NCBI GenBank assembly: GCA_947568835.1
Contig: OX387606.1
Span: 17,298,001-17,362,000 of the forward strand
Length of the DNA stretch: 64,000 nucleotides
Direction of reading: 5' to 3'
Origin: Protonemura montana
Lineage: Eukaryota > Arthropoda > Insecta > Plecoptera > Nemouridae
In this document: in pieces, positions 25,351 through 36,710 of the stretch
Position numbering within the stretch: position 1 is the stretch's first letter
Layout: each line of letters starts with the position of its first letter
Program-made: the position numbers and the translations under genes
The notes under the pieces: model-generated
What the model was told of the DNA's origin: nothing
Seen by the model: only the letters and a program-made list of their open reading frames with translations
Database searches by the model: none

Positions 25351-26042
25351 CTCACAGTCCGTGGCGTCGGGATTCGAGAGGTTGATAATCGTGGCATTTG
25401 CAGCAGTTCCAGTGAAGATTATCCATCCACACTTTCTCCAGAATATTCCAAATTTTTCCAGAATTCATCCAATCTGTTTCACATTATCGCCCGAAGTATC
25501 TCTCTCTGTATTTTTACCTTAACAACAGCATGCCACAACAACGTTTATGACGTGGATAAGTATCGACAATCGCTTTTTTACTATCACGAGACATTGTTAT
25601 TGAAGACTTGGTACTATTCCCTAGAGGCTAGCCATGTGACGTGTTTCTCGAAGACAAGGCGTGAGCTATATATACATTCTAGTCATCGTAGATTGTAATT
25701 ATTTTTTATGCTAGTAATTTGGGACTTTAAGTTATAAACTATGGACTCATCTGCATACTTCTACGTGCATCTCAATCTCCAGACCTTTTGAATTCTATCC
25801 CCAAACACTTATCAACAAGCAAGTCTTAAATTGTAGCTAGATCCTTAAAGTTCATTCGTTCATTGATTCATTCACACATTGATTTTTCATTACTAAACAT
25901 GCGTGACGACTGAGTCGTGCATCCCTTGCAATTTTTTGATGACTTAATTATATTTACCCTCATATCTTTCCACAACAAATCATCTCTGCTCATCAACTAC
26001 ATAAAAACCCTTATTCCATTTGGTGTTTATCTAATTTTCAGA

Positions 26043-27379
26043 ATGTCTAGAGGAGAACTGGAAAATCCCCCACCTGACGGCTTAAAACAAGGACAACAAG
26101 ATTTACCACAAGGACCGCCAGGATACTCACCAGAACAGCCAGGATGGGTTCCAGAACCGCAAGGGTACCTTCCAGGACAGTCAGGGTATCCACAAGGACA
26201 ACCAGGGTATCCAATGTGACCTCAAGTTATTTACCATCAACCAGGAAGAAGTAAGTTTCCACCTGAGAAAGCAAATGAGTAATTGGTTTATGAGTGATAA
26301 ATTCTGACATGGGGAAAAAGATAATCATATTTTTTTCATATTTTCCTCTATTTATCATTTTCTGTTCGTGTTGTCTGAAAGAAAAAACAAACTTAATGTA
26401 GTGCTAGTAGTGCCTTTTAAAACTCTTCATGGGGTTACTTTCGTTGGTATTGAGTAGGCGGTAGTAATCCAGTTTAAACTCCGGAATGAAACGCAAAGTA
26501 CGATTTGACTGATTTGATAGACTGTGTACATATAAAGGAATAGTAGCCCTTAAAAGACAGTATCGCACACTAATTAGAAGTTGTATTGAATTCATTTGAC
26601 TATAAGGGTATTCACCTAAGCTACTATGAAATTGATGAAACATATTTGAAAGCTGACTAGGAAACGAGCACCTAACCAAGGAATTTTGAACTCAAAGCTC
26701 AGGAATAAACGCGTAACCAAAGAGCAAATCTATTTGTCCAATTTGTCGATTTGGCATAATATTACATGAAAAGTGTGTCAATATATAATCAATCCAATTC
26801 CAAACTCAAACGATCAAGTAATTTAAATAAGTACTTGTAAGCACATTATCAGATCTACTGGCATTCAAGAACTACAAAGACATGCTTATCTCCGAATTCA
26901 TCTGCCACTCAAATGTATCGAATACAAATCACGATGGTTAAGATAATTAACCGTTAAAATGACTCATTAGCACTTTGTTTCCAGCTGTGGTGGCCGCTCA
27001 TCCAAACATAGGTCTGAGCCCCAACTCTTTCAACACGATTTGTCCTGGTTGCCACCAAACGGTAAAGACTGTTCGAACACAAGAGTACGGGCCCAGGACC
27101 CACCTATGCGCGCTGGGACTCTGCCTCGTGTGGTAATATTGCTCATACACTCTTCGAATTACAACGCATGGTTCTAAACGTTGCAATTGCTCATATTTAG
27201 TTGCCAATTTTGTCACGTGATTTCGTTAAAAGTACTCTATTTACAATGTCAATAATTTCTTTTTTCGCAGCTGTTTGCCTTGTGCCCCCATCCCTTACTG
27301 CATGGAAAGCTGCAAGGATATAAAACACCACTGTCCAGAATGCCAAGCTTTCATAGGGACGTACTACAATCATGCTTGA
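26043..27379 (+). CDS. LITAF-domain protein, copy 2, with in-frame TGA
   Basis: Exons 26043-26250, 26985-27132 and 27271-27379 copy the LITAF1 structure: the middle exon is again 148 bases and the phases are again 1 and 2. The N-terminus is Pro/Gly/Gln-rich (PPGYSPEQPGW, GQPGYP). The zinc domain is intact: CPGC, a helix THLCALGLCLVWC-type segment, PIPYCMES, and HHCPECQAFIGTY. However, codon 59 is TGA (26217-26219), followed by CCTCAAGTTATTTACCATCA, which is homologous to the open sequence in copy 1. Read literally the product is a 58-residue peptide without the LITAF domain. Either this is a young pseudogene or null allele, or the stop is bypassed; TGA followed by C is a leaky context. Good splice sites and a clean domain favour recent or incomplete loss. 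Confidence 0.7.
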
Positions 27380-27500
27380 AAAGGAAAAAGTAGCAGTTTT
27401 GGCATTTATATTAATTATGCTGTCCTATTCCTCAAGGAGATGGGGTGAATGTGAGCAGGAAAACTGAATCATCTACAGTTGACCTCTTTATAAGTTTTGT

Positions 27501-27516
27501 AATAAAAAAATAAAAA
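27501..27516 (+). terminator. Poly(A) signal of LITAF copy 2
   Basis: AATAAAAAAATAAA lies about 120 bases after the LITAF2 stop codon, the expected place for cleavage and polyadenylation. Confidence 0.6.
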
Positions 27517-28202
27517 AAAATGTACAGGTACCTACTAACATAAACATAAGTGTCCATATATTTAATAAAATAAATGCCTATATAATTTTTAAAAAATTCA
27601 CGTTGAGGATATCTTACGAGCTTCTTATGATGTTACGTTATATTTGTAATCATTTGAAAACCATTTGAAACCGCACGATTGTAATAAGAAAATGTCTTGG
27701 TAAAAATCCTACAATTGACTGGCAAGTCGTAGGTACTGCTCAAGGGCAAAATTCAGAGCCATAAAGCTCCTAACCATAACAATTTTGCTGCCCAGCTTGA
27801 AAAGAGTAGGTACTTTCATTACAATTTTCAGACATACAGTAAAAAATAATGACCGATAAAAATGTTTTTCTTCTCTAATCAAATTCTATCATCCCTAGAT
27901 TGTCTAAATTCCGTTTAATCACGCGTCATTAGCTGATATAAATGACGATAGCGTATGCTATATGACATTCATTTATGACCGATCAATAACTGATATCTAT
28001 AGAGTACCTACTTATAATTATCTAGTACATAATATTTCACACGTTCCAAGCTAATCTTCCGCACCACTACTGCGTAGGTATGCTATTTTGTGTAGAGAAA
28101 AAATAAATAAATAAAAAAGCATTTAATTTTTTTCGTCTATACACGCATACCTATAGATAGTACATTATTTCCATCTTTTTGTTCAAGTAATCTACGCTAT
28201 GC
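27517..28202. other. Intergenic, nothing recognised
   Basis: AT-rich spacer with no coding similarity seen on either strand. Confidence 0.4.
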
Positions 28203-28557
28203 AAACGGTTTAGTGTGTTGGAAATACCGGTTCTAGAGAGGTTTGAGGAATTTAAGTTAATACAACAAATAAACTCACCTTGCTTTGCTCATCGATCTGT
28301 CAAAAGCATGGATTTGTGGTGGAAACCTGCTGTTTGCATTTTTCCGTCCTTCGGAAGGGATATTAAGTTGATGGTCTTACCTTAGAGAAAATATTTTCTC
28401 TAAGGTCTAACTCTTTGAAAAGAGTAGGCTTCGAGCTGGCACCGTGTTTCTTTTCCTCCCTTCTAGGCTTCTCACCCCAGTAGACCAGGTCATTAGACTA
28501 GAGCCACAGGACCAGTTATCAAAACAGTGCGCCGTTAAACTCAACAAATCAATCACT
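28203..28557 (+). mobile_element. 5S-derived SINE, copy B, head deleted
   Basis: It begins like copy A (AACGGTTTAGTGTGTTGGAA, ACCGGTTCT) but jumps straight to AGAGAGGTTTGAGG, so most of the 5S promoter is lost. The body (GCATGGATTTGTGGTGGAAA, CCTTCGGAAGG) and the tail (CATTAGACTAGAGCCACAGG, CGCCGTTAAACTCAACAAAT) are retained. Confidence 0.8.
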
Positions 28558-28719
28558 CATTATTTACTTAAATATGGCACAGAATCAAAATGAAATGCAT
28601 CCATGGTAAGTCCCAAAACACACGTGTGTTAATATTTAAAGTTTTAAAGTGTCAATCAGAAAGGCCTTCGTTCGATTCATGTTCATCTTATCACTTTTCA
28701 GGTGAAAACATTGCAACCC

Positions 28720-28775
28720 GGCTCGACTCGACCCGACTCGACTCGACTCGACCCGACTCGACTCGACTCGATTCG
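28720..28775. repeat. (CGACT/CGACC)n pentanucleotide minisatellite
   Basis: About eleven 5-base units, mostly ACTCG with interspersed ACCCG. Confidence 0.9.
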
Positions 28776-30554
28776 AGCTGTGTTACCAACTCATGTACCT
28801 ACCCCAACCCTTCACATTAGGTAAACATCCAAAAATTAATTTCAATGCATGCGCTCGGTAGAAGATCATTCGAAAACGCAACCAAGTCAATCAATTCCCT
28901 TAGAAAACATTTTTCAGAGGTACATTTTGACCTATAAAAATACGTGAATTGTCAAAACTTTTGTTAGAACTCTTTGCACCTGATTTGAGAAACTCTAAAA
29001 CCATGAGTATTCTATCACAACCTACACTCTACATTGACTTCAAATCAGCTTAGCTTCAACCCCCACAACCCAAATATTGCCAGCAAAAAAACCCAACATG
29101 CTAATCAGCTATTTTGACCATTTCAGTGAGTACAACGAATCAGGTGTATTGGGGCGTGTGTCGTTTATGTACATAGGCGAACCAGACTGGAGGTCGCGCC
29201 AATCGAAGTGGATGGCAATTCATCGCAGAGGACCACATAAATAAATCTAATCCACATTGCGTCGTCAAATACCATCACTTCTGGGTCACTCTGCATATTA
29301 AAAATGCATGATGGAAAGACGAAGTTGACCGCCTTTGATATGCGTGCATTAAAATGTCGAAGTAATCGCAAATATTTAAATTAACGGTCGACCATGTTGT
29401 GTATGGTTGACAAGAGAAAACCAGTTTAAAAGTTTACAATCGGAGAAGATGATTGTAACACGTTATTATGAAGATTAATATTTAATATCACGAACCTCAT
29501 TTTGCTTTGTACAGAGTTGTAATAACGGCAGACGGTTTCAGCCTCGTAGTTAAATTTAAAATGGCAAACGGATAGCACTGCAAACAGCAGTAATTGCTGT
29601 TCACCTGCGTTTTCTTGTAATCTAAACCATGACATGAGCAGAACAGCTGTTAATAAAACAATTTCGTCTTATTTAATCACTCGGTGCATTGTAATTTTCA
29701 ATCCATAAAATAACAGGAAGCGAAGCTTTGTAGAAAATGAGAAATCACCGTTCTTCAAACACGTACAGTTCCTAAGTCAAATCAAAATTCCTTGGCTAAA
29801 AACAAAAAGAAATGTAAACAATGTTATTTTTCTTTGCCGTGTTATTTTTGTCTTGTCGGAAATTTGGTCAGATAAGTCCATGCCAACGAAAAGCACTTCA
29901 GATGTTTAATTTTCGTGTAAACCTGGACCAGTATCAGGAAGTCTACACATTTGTGCTCCTCGATGGCACCACATGTACATGTTGCGAAACTCGCTGGCTG
30001 TTGTCTGCCAGCAGAGACATACTATAGCGCAGTTGTACCAAATAGTTTAAAAGAGCCTCTTGGGGGAACATTTTGTCTTGGGGGAAATATGTGGACAGTG
30101 TTCAGAACAAAAATTTCTACTAAGCTATTAATATTTCTTTTATTATATCGTTTAAATAAAAGCGGGAGTAAAACGTTTTTGAAGCCATCAAATATTAATA
30201 CATATTAGAATTACGAAGATTCAACGACTAACATAATACCATTGGTTATAAATATGGTGTCAAAATTAAGAAAACCACTCCAAACGTCTCGTGATTAATA
30301 CTGACTATGTTTGGCGTTATTTGAGATAAAAAAAAGTTATATCGTGTTCCCTGAATACGTATATCTCCCAATTACCTAAAAGTTGTCATTCAGAAAATTT
30401 GGAAGTCAACAGACAATGGGGTAAATTCTGTAAAGATAGCGGTTAATTACCCAAATTCTAACACCAGAAATTTTATTTTAAAATAAATAGTTTTAGAATT
30501 AAAAAAATCAGTCTCTAAGAAAACTCGATAGTTTCAGAAATACCGATGGCAAAA
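28776..30554. other. Intergenic, nothing recognised
   Basis: AT-rich with short, unconvincing open frames only. It may hold the 3' flank of the minus-strand gene that ends at 30555. Confidence 0.35.
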
Positions 30555-33500
30555 CTATGACCACTTATCTAAGGATATCTTTGATTTTCGCATTTTTTCC
30601 GTTGTGGCAGGCGAAGTAGATGCTGGCTCTTTTAAAGCACCTAAACCCGAGGATCGCATTTCTTGAGGGACAACAGACTTTCTCACTCCGCCTACAAACA
30701 CCATCTCCTCGGACGCACTCTGCATACTGACAGGATTTTGAACGACATTGCCACTATCTGAGGTCGCTACATTTGGCCTTGTTAACCCCTGAGGCTTTCT
30801 TTTTGGAGTCGTTGAATTTCTGTTACCATAATCTTTTTCGCTTAGCAAATTTGCGGGTTGTTTGCTCCCCTCCTGCAATTGCGTTCCATTTTGTCTTAAA
30901 AAAATCGTTGGTGTCGTTTCGATATTGCTGAGTGCTTCTTTGTAGATCTTATCAACCTTCTGAGCGGTAAGATGGGTCATATTTCCCGCATCATCTTGTA
31001 ACAGCTTCTTGATGTCATCACCAGCATCCGTCCTTTCCGTTGCGTTAACCAAAATCAGAATATTCTTTAAATCTTCTACGATCTGCTCCAGTTTTGGAAC
31101 TAATACCAAAGGCTTTTCTGCCAGACTCTCTGAATGTCTCATCAGTATCTTCAGACTCTGTATCTTCTCTAAGGGTTGGGCCACGAAACTAGAAACTTGA
31201 TTCTCTGAAAGGTCATCAGAAAACTTATCAGTTACATCTTGCGAAGTGAGCACAGCTTGAAGGCTAGTAATATACTCAAGCTGCTTCCTCAAGTCGTCCT
31301 TCGAGTACCCTTGGTGACCATGCTGTTCGTAAAGATTTACAACGCTGCCGACGCTCACAATGAGGCTTTCCAGACCCGTGCTTAGACTCTCCAAGGCCTG
31401 AACGTTGATGGCGGACCCCCGGCAGTCTCCTTGACTCCCATGAAGGGGCTTATGTCCGCAAGGCCGATGTGGAGGACGAGGTCGAGGCGGTGGGCGCACT
31501 GGCAAATCCACTGGTGAGCACTTCTGTTCGATAACATTCTTCAACGACTCCATTAGCTGCCCCAAAGAGGTTAGAATTATTTCTAGATTGCCGACGGTTG
31601 GCGGTTGGGGCGGTGAGTGGTGTTGGTTACTGTCACATGGCGGGGGATTTTCGGCGTTGTCAATCAAACGAGCCACCAATTTCTTGATTTTAGAGATAAG
31701 GTGGTCCATCGACGTCACCGTTTCCCCAATTGCATCCAGATTACACGGAGGTTGGGGGCGAGGATGAGGATGATAATCTGGATAGTATGTCACCGTCGTT
31801 GTCGACAGACCGCCAGGATAGACAGTCTCAGTTACTGAAGAAAGCTTGATACGAGTGACCGTCGTTGACTTTGTCTTCGTGACCGTCGTGGGTATGGTAT
31901 AAGTGACAGTCATCGGACTCGTTACGGTCACAGTCGGGTGCTCGGAAGAATGATGATGGTGTTCTTCAGACGGCCACACGGTGACTGTCACCGTTGGTTG
32001 AAGAGAAGAGTGATGATGATCTTCAGTCTCCCACACCGTCTTTGTGGTTGTCGTCGGATTGTAGACGGTCACGGTCGACGCCGGCAATGTGATAGTCTCA
32101 AAGCCCTCGACGATCTCGGTCGTCGTCGTCGGCACATACAACGTCTCCGTCGTCATCGATGGCACGGTAAGTGTGTTTGTTATCGTTTTGGTTATCGTGG
32201 CGGTGGCGTGATGGCCGTTGTGGCCGTGGTCCTCGTGGTCGGGGTGCAGGTGTGCAGACTCGGTGATGGTCTTTGTGGTGGTCCACTGCGGCAGCGTGGT
32301 GGTCTCGTAGTGCGTCGATGGGGGGTCGCAGTCCTCGGAGACCGTCTGAGTCACCGTGTGGTGGTGTGGCCAGGGGTAGCCGTGATCGTCGCAGTTTTTG
32401 CAGTCTTCTCCGACGAGGCCAAAATGACCCTCACCGTCACCACCGCTGGGATAATAATTGCCGCCATGACCCCCCTGGCCTTGACCTCCACTCGGCGGGC
32501 GAGGGCCACCCCCCGGGGGTCGTTCACAATACTTCGTCGTCGTAGATGGCAAGCGAATCGTTTTGGTCGCCGTTATGACGACAGTCGTGCGAGCAACAGA
32601 CACCGTCAGCGTGGACGGCGCCCCGCCCACGGTGGTTGTGATCGGGATGTAGACTGTTGACCCGTCGAAGTCCGTCTCGGTGACGGTCCTCGTCTCGTCC
32701 GGCAAGTACGAGGTGAGCGTTGAGAATGCGACGGTCTTCGTCTTCGTCTTTGTGACTGTCCGGGTCGGGCGCGGATTATGGTGACCTCCGCCACCGCCGC
32801 CATGTCCACCGTCGCCTTCGCCGCCGCTGTCTTCGCCTTCGTGGTCGGTCACCGTCACCGTCGTTGGCAAGTAGGTCGTCTTCAGGATGATCTCGCTGAC
32901 AGTCCGCGTGGCCGTCGCCAAGGTAACCGTCGTCGTCGAAATCCAGCCAGGGTCGACGCTGACCACGGTGCGCGTCTTCGGCACGAAAACCGTGCTGGTC
33001 TTTGGTACATATACCGTTGATGTCAACGTCTCTGGAATCGGGATTGTGTTTGGCTTCGTCACCGTCTCCCTCATAGTGGTCGTCGTCGGCACATAAACCG
33101 TAGAGGTGCTCGTCTGCGTGATGGGCGGTGACTGGCTTACAATGACGGTCGTGGTCGGCAAGACCACCGTTTTCGTCGTAGGGACTGTCACCGTGACCGT
33201 GTCGACTTGCAGCACCGCTTCGCCGCCGGCCAACTGCTCGAAATCTGTGATCGTGACGCCTGCGTTGATGGTTCTGGTCGACGTCGTTGTTGACGTGACA
33301 GTCCTCGTCTGCGTCACGGTGTCCACGGTCAGCACGGCTTCGCCGCCAGCAAGTTGCTCGGCTTCAGTGATTGTCACCCCCGCGTTGATGACCGACGTCC
33401 GTGTGGTGGTCACCGTATGCGTGTGGTGGTGGCCTTCCTGGACGATGTACGACGTCGTGGGGACGTACATCGTGTACGTGTCCTGTTGAACCTGGTCCGG

Positions 33501-33876
33501 CACGTAGATGACCACGGTGGAGACGACGGTTTCGGTGGCTGTGAACCTGCTGAGCAGTTGGTTTGCGAGGCCGCCGTAGCCAGGGTTGTGTCCGGGGTTG
33601 TGGCCACCGTGGTTGTTAACGCCGTGGTTGTTAACGCCGTGGTTGTTTCCACCGTGGTTGTTTCCACCGTGGTTGTTTCCACCGTGGTTGTTTCCTCCGT
33701 GGTTGTTTCCACCGTGGTTGTTTCCACCGAGGTGATGGTTGTGAATCCATTGCCAGAGCGGGCGGAACTCATTGGTTTCGGTTCCCTCGACGGCGTCTAG
33801 TGGGTCTGCGCCTTGATTTGTCGTCTGCGTTGGCCTTATGTCGCCGATGTCGTCCAAGTTGGTGGCCGATATCGGT
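30555..33876 (-). CDS. Large Thr/Val-rich repeat protein, probably secreted; main exon
   Basis: I do not recognise the family. The frame stays open from 34037 to the stop at 30555, but a strong acceptor (CCCATCTCTTTCAG) at 33890-33877 suggests the exon starts at 33876, leaving about 1,106 residues. In order: eight GGNNH/GVNNH pentapeptides, then about 600 residues dominated by Thr and Val in short strands such as STVYVPTTTT, TVTVTVPTTKTVVLP and TRTVTSTTTSTRT. These include a duplicated block (NAGVTIT..EQLAGGEAVL.VDTVT), His-rich and Gly-rich linkers (DGGHGGGGGGHH) and Pro-rich turns. The last about 400 residues change character to three amphipathic helical modules (DHLISKIKKLVARLI, LGQLMESLKNVIEQ, STGLESLIVSVGSVVN), then a polar tail. 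Such a composition fits an extracellular structural, mucin- or silk-like protein. The signal-peptide exon was not established. The body is far more GC-rich than its surroundings. Confidence 0.7.
33604..33733 (-). repeat. 15-bp coding minisatellite (GGNNH/GVNNH pentapeptides)
   Basis: About eight tandem units of GGTGGAAACAACCAC on the minus strand, with two diverged units at one end (GGCGTTAACAACCAC). The period is a multiple of three, so length changes keep the reading frame. Confidence 0.9.
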
Positions 33877-34037
33877 CTGAAAGAGATGGGTCGAACGAGT
33901 AAGTGAGTTGTCGCCTTAATTTGTAGAACTAAATTTAAACTTAACATCAACGAATATTTTTTTTGTCTTCTGAGATAGCGCTGCAAAATAAACATCATCT
34001 TATTCTTATGCCACCATGACTTCTTAGAAGTGAGCAT

Positions 34038-35169
34038 GATTTAGCGCGCTTAATCTCCATTGTTGAAGTTTGGTAATCGTATTTGATTGGATGTCTACAT
34101 TTGTTGCTTTAAAATCATCATGTTTTCTAGCCGCCTTACGGTAGGTATGGTAAAGAAAACTGACAGTCACTTCTGCGATGACTGCTACTGATTAGTGTTG
34201 GCTTAGCGTCAGTAAGATTAATACGCGATTCGAATTATTGCCGCCCACCGTTAGAACACGCAAGCTGTAATGATAGTGATCCAATGGAGCACTATAATTT
34301 CAATGGCCCACGCTGGCGGCCACTCATCTTCGGAAGACAGCAGAATCTAGTCGCTGTCTATGCATCTGTTGAAGCCGATACCAACCTTCTGGCGAATGGC
34401 GAGTAGAAATGGTGAGGTCCATTGATGGCGAACGTCTTCAAAGGAGATCGCGCTCTTTTCTCGTCGAATTGAACCGACAGCGCGATAATGCTGGGTAAGA
34501 GAAGCAGCAGGAGGCAGTCTCTCTGCTGAAACGGCCCGCGTATTGATTAGTGGTGTGGTAGTGTTGACTAACTGACCCCGTGTCCGCTATTTGCTAAATG
34601 ATCGGGTGGTGGGGTGTTTGCAAGAAATGGGCAGTGTATCAAAGTGGACCGTTGTGAAAGGACTGGTTGAAAACGACCAGAAGGGTTTTGGGGCTTGGTT
34701 GCTGAGAATATAATGCCATCATCATAATGCGGACCGACAATAGTGGTGTGATGCTAGACGTTTTAATTTGATTCATTATAGATACCATGGTAAAGATACT
34801 ACAAGAAAATGTATTCAAATATCAGAAAATATTTTATGAACGCAGCGAGCGGAGCGAAATCTTCAATTTCACTAACCCCGGAAAAAATTCACTTCTATGT
34901 ATTTTTTTCTGTGTATATGGGTTTGTTCGCGCTCAAACGGCCAAACGCCTGCTCCAATTTGAACTAAATTTGCAGAGCACAATTTTGGATTCTTGTGTTG
35001 CATTTTTCAGAAAAATAGGTCAAATATTTTTCCAACCATTCAACATTTATGAAAATTTTAAGATTTTATTTACACTTTTTAGAGTTGTACCACGAAAAGC
35101 ATTTGGTATTTTTTCTCCTTCACCAAATTTCCGACTTCATTTTGTGCATTTTATCTGTTGTCACGGGGT
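34038..35169. other. Upstream region of the Thr/Val-rich gene
   Basis: No exon was confirmed. On the minus strand at about 34533-34400, an open frame with a hydrophobic run (CLLLLLLPSIIALS) could be a signal-peptide exon whose phase-2 end would match the acceptor at 33876, but its donor would be weak (GTTGGT) and no start codon was found. The plus-strand frame at 34787-35179 matches no family. Confidence 0.25.
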
Positions 35170-35400
35170 CAACAACTAAATGGCTGGTAGATAAATGTTT
35201 TTACTTTATTAACAATTACTTGGCAAAGACCGGAAAGGATTGACATACTTGTTGTATTCTTAAAATGTATTCTAAAATTGTCTTGTATTCTAAATTTTGT
35301 ACTTTGTGATGCAGCAATTGTGTGCTGTGTTGATATATCACTGTCATATATCAAACCTTGATCTCCGGACAATAAAATGTATTATTATTATTATCATTAT
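35170..35400 (+). mobile_element. LINE 3' end
   Basis: It ends CCGGACAATAAAATGTATTA then repeated TTA units, the usual 3' terminus of CR1/Jockey-like non-LTR elements. No coding part is attached. Confidence 0.5.
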
Positions 35401-35639
35401 TAATAAAACGATTGTCAAAATGACAGAGCAGAAATCTGGATTTTAATTAACGAAGTGATCAGCAAAGTACCCTCGAGCTCGCCAGATAAAATCATCACAA
35501 AATACATGGCAAAACTTTATGAGCGCGTTACTATTGTAGTCTGTAGATCACTTCGTCGAGTCTTTACATGATGGGGTACAGAATGTTAGCCACAACTGCT
35601 CGATAATAACAAGCCCACAAGTTCCAGTGTATGCAATGC

Positions 35640-36710
35640 AATCAATGTTGCTAAGTAAAGCTACAGCTAGCTCTATTTATGAAATAGTTCTGCAGTTAAA
35701 CCCAAAAAAAGGGGCAGGGACTTGATGCAATTCGCACGAAAGATGTTCTGCAGATATCAAAGAATATAAGCCAGGTGCTAGCCATTAGCCATTAAGCCAT
35801 TAGCATTCATGGACCTGTTTTATTCCTTTTTAAAAATTGTTTGAGCAATAGATAAAAGACTGTAAAATATCGTAATACGTTTAGCAAATCAAAGAAGTGC
35901 CAAACAGGTGTACCCCAGAGATCAACAATGGGCCCGATTCTGCACTCGATTATAAACGAAATGCTGTCAAAAATTCTAAATTGTGACATTTTTCTATACG
36001 CAGATGACACTGCACTTCTTGTCGTTCACAAAAATTTTCATTTTGCGAACGAAATTATCCAAAATGACTTTAACAGATTACTAAAATGGTCGCATGACAA
36101 CTGTCTTTCTATTAACTGTACAAAAAATAAAGTGATGACAACACAATCATCATTCAAATTTAAAAAACGAACAGCTTCTATTATGTATCATAACTTTTCA
36201 TGTCTCCATTTGAATTCGACCGCACTGCCTTCAGTACCTATATCAAAATGTAACTGCACTATCAAAATTGAAAATTACTTTTCACACACATATCTTGGAC
36301 TGTTAATTGACAGCCTATTTAAATGGGATAAACATATCGATGGGTAGTGTGGTAAATTACGTTCCTCGCTTTATAGCATTCGACTTTTAAAACATTACGT
36401 TAACGTCAATACCATTAAAACAGTTTATTTTGCTCTAATTGAATCTCATGTTAGACACAGCCTTCTTTCTTGGGGTCTTACTTCTCTTACATAAGTATTT
36501 AAATAAAATCAACAACATTTTAGATCATTGTTCAAATATAATAAAACCTTTTCATAATGTTAATATCAGTGACAAGAATGAATTCTTATTTATGAAAACT
36601 CAGCAATTACACTTGAACTCATATATACTCGCCAACTATTTCGAAAATGAACGTAAAATAAAATATTGTGCTAAACACGAGAACTCATCATGAAAAAAAC
36701 ATTTCCAATC
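35640..36710 (+). mobile_element. Non-LTR retrotransposon RT remnant
   Basis: LQLNPKKGAGT, then after a one-base shift DAIRTKDVLQI, marks the start of the RT fingers. GVPQRSTMGPIL (about 35907) and LYADDTALLV (catalytic YADD, about 35991-36011) follow, then LKWSHDNCLSINCTKNK and YLGLLIDSLFKWDKHI. A TAG interrupts the frame at 36345-36347, with thumb-domain sequence continuing after it (YSIRLLKHYVNVNTIKTVYF). It is degenerate. Confidence 0.8.

Noticed and set aside
31938-33800. Long plus-strand frames opposite the Thr/Val-rich exon
   Set aside because: They arise from the complement of ACN/GTN codon repeats; composition is Arg/Val-rich without domains.
34787-35179. 130-codon plus-strand open frame
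   Set aside because: Phe-rich, AT-driven composition with a SERSERSE run from a simple repeat, and no domain similarity.
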